Assembly: GCA_964035575.1 (NCBI GenBank)
Contig: OZ037925.1
Span: 868,001 to 932,000 of the forward strand
DNA from: Rhynchopus sp. YZ270_cl-10
Lineage: Eukaryota; Euglenozoa; Diplonemea; Diplonemida; Diplonemidae
DNA length: 64,000 nucleotides
Direction of reading: 5' to 3'
Shown here: one piece after another, positions 61,841-64,000 of the stretch
Layout: every line of letters begins with the position of its first letter
How positions within the stretch are numbered: position 1 is the stretch's first letter
Position numbers and translations under genes: made by a program
The notes under the pieces: model-generated
The model's database searches: none
Seen by the model: the letters and a program-made list of their open reading frames with translations, nothing else
What the model was told of the DNA's origin: nothing

Positions 61841-62105
61841 TACTGGGTACTGGGTACTGGGTACTGGGTACTGGGTACTGGGTACTGGGTACTGGGTACT
61901 GGGTACTGGGTACTGGGTACTGGGTACTGGGTACTGGGTACTGGGTACTGGGTACTGGGTACTGGGTACTGGGTACTGGGTACTGGGTACTGGGTACTGG
62001 GTACTGGGTACTGGGTACTGGGTACTGGGTACTGGGTACTGGGTACTGGGTACTGGGTACTGGGTACTGGGTACTGGGTACTGGGTACTGGGTACTGGGT
62101 ACTGG
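61841..62105 (+). repeat. 7-bp minisatellite (TACTGGG), about 38 copies
   Basis: Near-perfect tandem units. G-rich and 7-bp like many telomere repeats, but internal here and of a different sequence from the common TTAGGG family. Confidence 0.95.
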
Positions 62106-62819
62106 ACAACCGGACAGGGGACTGATGGCTTCCAGATATGATTTTGCGGCACTATATACCCACTCAGCCTTCTTCCTTACATACGTACGTACAGGTCATT
62201 TTTACCTTGTAAAATTGTAACAGGTGGCATGCTTCCCAGCACACAAGTGCATACCTCAACACATAGAAAAACCGGTAAAAACACATGTAATCTGTGGTGG
62301 TCGAAAGCGCAAAATTCCTTCGCCAATGCATTATTTAAGCATTTGTTATACCTGGAGAATATGGTCAGATCACTCTTCAGACCACCTGGCGTAAACGTTT
62401 TTAAAAATAGGATGGAGCACCCGGTCCGAAAAGGAATGCAGCCACCCCTGGCTTCAGGCTTGCGAACCCAGCGTTGATATAACACAGGGTTTCACGGGCC
62501 AAAAACCAGAAAAGAAAAAAAAATGAAAAATTGAGGGTTCAACGACTGCGCCAACTGGTCTCATGCGACGTTGAACCAACTTAAAATCTAGAATCTTGTG
62601 TCAACTTGTATAGAAAAGCAATGAATATTAAAATTACCGGTTTCAGGCGTGGTGTACACGTCTGCTGCCATCTACGCTGGGATAGCAGTCCGGTTTGAAC
62701 TTGGGGTTCAACAACAGTGCCAAATGGACTTATGCGTCGCTATGTCAACTGAAAAACAATGAAAAACAAGAATGTCGTTGAGGAAGATTGAAATGCATGA
62801 AAAACAAGAAGAACAAGGT
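62106..62819. other. Spacer between the minisatellite and the LINE-like element
   Basis: No gene. GGTTCAACGACTGCGCCAAC at about 62537 and GGTTCAACAACAGTGCCAAA at about 62704 form a diverged direct repeat (each preceded by GGG/GGGG). It could include the 3' UTR of the minus-strand element. Confidence 0.45.
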
Positions 62820-64000
62820 AAAATATCTACAGAGGGTGCTGTCCTAGCTTGTCCTCTTTCGTTGTCTCGCCCACACTAAGCTTCTCAACGGCCGTGCTGG
62901 CGAGCTTTGTGGCGTTCACGTTGTTACTGCTGTCGATGTGCACCAACGTGATGCTTCGGGTCGCTCTCAGCTTGTCAAGCTCACCCCGCGCCTCTTTCTG
63001 GAGGTGGGCGACTGCCGCGTATGGTCTGCAGTGCTCGTTCACCTGGTCAACCACGGTTCTACTGGATCCGTAGATGTTCAGTGGTGTGGTGTCTGTGTCG
63101 CTCTTAAGGTATTCGAGGCACATCAGCAGTCCTTCATACTCCGCGACGTTCAGGGGTGCGTCCGCCAGGCGACTACTGGCTGTCCACCGCACCTCGCCGT
63201 CTACCTCGAGGCGTGCTCCTGCGCCCGATCCCTGGCAAGTGTTTTTCTTCACCCTCGCCCCCGGCTGCCTCACGTTGCAGTATCCGCCGAAGAAGATGCG
63301 AGTGTGTCCGGTGGGTTTCTTTGGTTTGCGTCGAGCCTGCTTCTGCTGCTTCTGCTAGCAGCCAAACGGATGTGCTTCGCAATTCTGTCCGCTCTCTCCT
63401 GTTTGCAGTCCTCTTCTAGGGGTGGGAGCTCTGTGTTCGTCCAGGATTTGTTTCCGTTGCAGAGGGTTGGCAGGGACCGGATCGTCTTGAGCACCTCAGC
63501 TGGTTCGGTGAGGATGGGTCGTCTCGTGATCGCTAGGGTTCCCCACTTGATGCCTAGGTCTAATGGGGCGAACACTTTGCTCCTGGGGTTGATGGTGCCC
63601 GAGAAGAGGTAGGCGTTTGCTGCCACTATCTTTGCCTTAGCCATCCAGTTGCTGAACCAGGTGATTTTGTCGGTGATCATGGAGCTCTCTCGGGATTTGG
63701 GTTCCTCTGTGGTGAGCTTTGCTCCTGTGTGCGCTTCGAAGTCCAGCGCCAGCTCCAGGTGCGAGACGTGCTGTGATTTCCCATTGGACACCGTCGGCCA
63801 CTTTAGGCTTTCCAGCCACTCCTTGAGTGCGAGGTATCCTTCCGCTTTGTACGGCCACGCGTCTGGCACCTCGTCAGGAAGTACTCCTGTGTAGGTCTCG
63901 TGTGAGGCCTTTCTTCAATTGTACGGTGTTGTTCGAGATCATGGTGGTGTCGTCCGCGTACAGGCTTGTCCGACATCTGGTTTCCGTCCGAACCGCCGCC
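62820..64000 (-). mobile_element. 3' part of a LINE-like (non-LTR) retrotransposon: RT and RNase H
   Basis: Read on the minus strand, the segment starts beyond the window edge. The reverse transcriptase catalytic box YADD lies at 63949-63960 (LYADDTTMISNN). A frame over 63270-63869 continues as the RT thumb and post-RT region (HLELALDFEAHTGAKL, then ITWFSNWMAKAKIVAANAYL). An RNase H-like domain follows (63273 down to 62827) with GAGARLEVDGEV and NVAEYEGLLMCLEYLK. YADD and the order RT then RNase H at the 3' end favour a LINE rather than an LTR element. The frame is disrupted, so this copy looks inactive. No poly-A tail of note is seen at its 3' end near 62820. Confidence 0.7.

Noticed and set aside
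61444-62220. Open frames with VLGTGYW and STQYPVP repeats
   Set aside because: Translation of the TACTGGG minisatellite and neighbouring simple repeats.

Overview
The window reads as nuclear DNA of a heterotrophic protist. Protein genes are spread among AT-rich, repeat-packed spacers. Some are intron-free and some are cut by short GT-AG introns, several ending in a CA-rich run before CAG. Every host gene I can support lies on the + strand from about 0.5 to 57 kb. Several start codons sit just behind a polypyrimidine tract followed by AG. One-way gene order, trans-splice-like leaders and rare cis-introns would fit Euglenozoa (diplonemids, for example), but no spliced-leader gene or other diagnostic locus is present, so this placement is a low-confidence inference.

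Layout. 0.5-7.7 kb: a six-exon Dispatched/Patched/NPC1-like RND protein with a very large Cys-rich, EGF-like insert. 7.7-16.1 kb: no host gene, but a stack of terminal-inverted-repeat (TIR) elements, several with visible target-site duplications. 16.2-17.2 kb: a small PDZ-like protein gene with an inverted-repeat element in its intron. 19.5-20.8 kb: a Tubby/LURP-one-like gene. 24.6-35.0 kb: five tandem paralogues of a six-TM membrane protein with a cyclase-homology domain that lacks several catalytic residues. 35.4-39.1 kb: a second, intron-free RND-like protein. 43.0-44.5 kb: a MATE-family transporter. 48.5-49.1 and 50.4-50.7 kb: two small unrecognised low-complexity proteins. 51.6-54.0 kb: a secreted astacin metalloprotease with EGF-like, lectin-like, mucin-like and PA14-like parts. 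55.8-57.1 kb: a two-RRM RNA-binding protein whose 3' end runs into repeats. 57.1-64 kb: nested repeats, three minisatellites in all counting the one at 45.6 kb, a histone-H4-like fragment on the minus strand, and the 3' part of a minus-strand LINE-like retrotransposon.

Functionally the genes lean toward the cell surface: two RND/sterol-sensing-like proteins, five sensor-like proteins, a transporter and a secreted protease. No pathway is shown by the sequence. The most interesting signals are the mosaic pseudo-cyclase array (conserved and hypervariable segments alternating within each gene), a short motif shared by introns of two unrelated genes and one intergenic site, a dispersed CTAAGC/GCTTAG hairpin repeat that also sits in introns, and several TIR elements bounded by convincing duplications, two of which carry 8-bp minisatellites. 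Exon boundaries were read by eye and may be off by a base.
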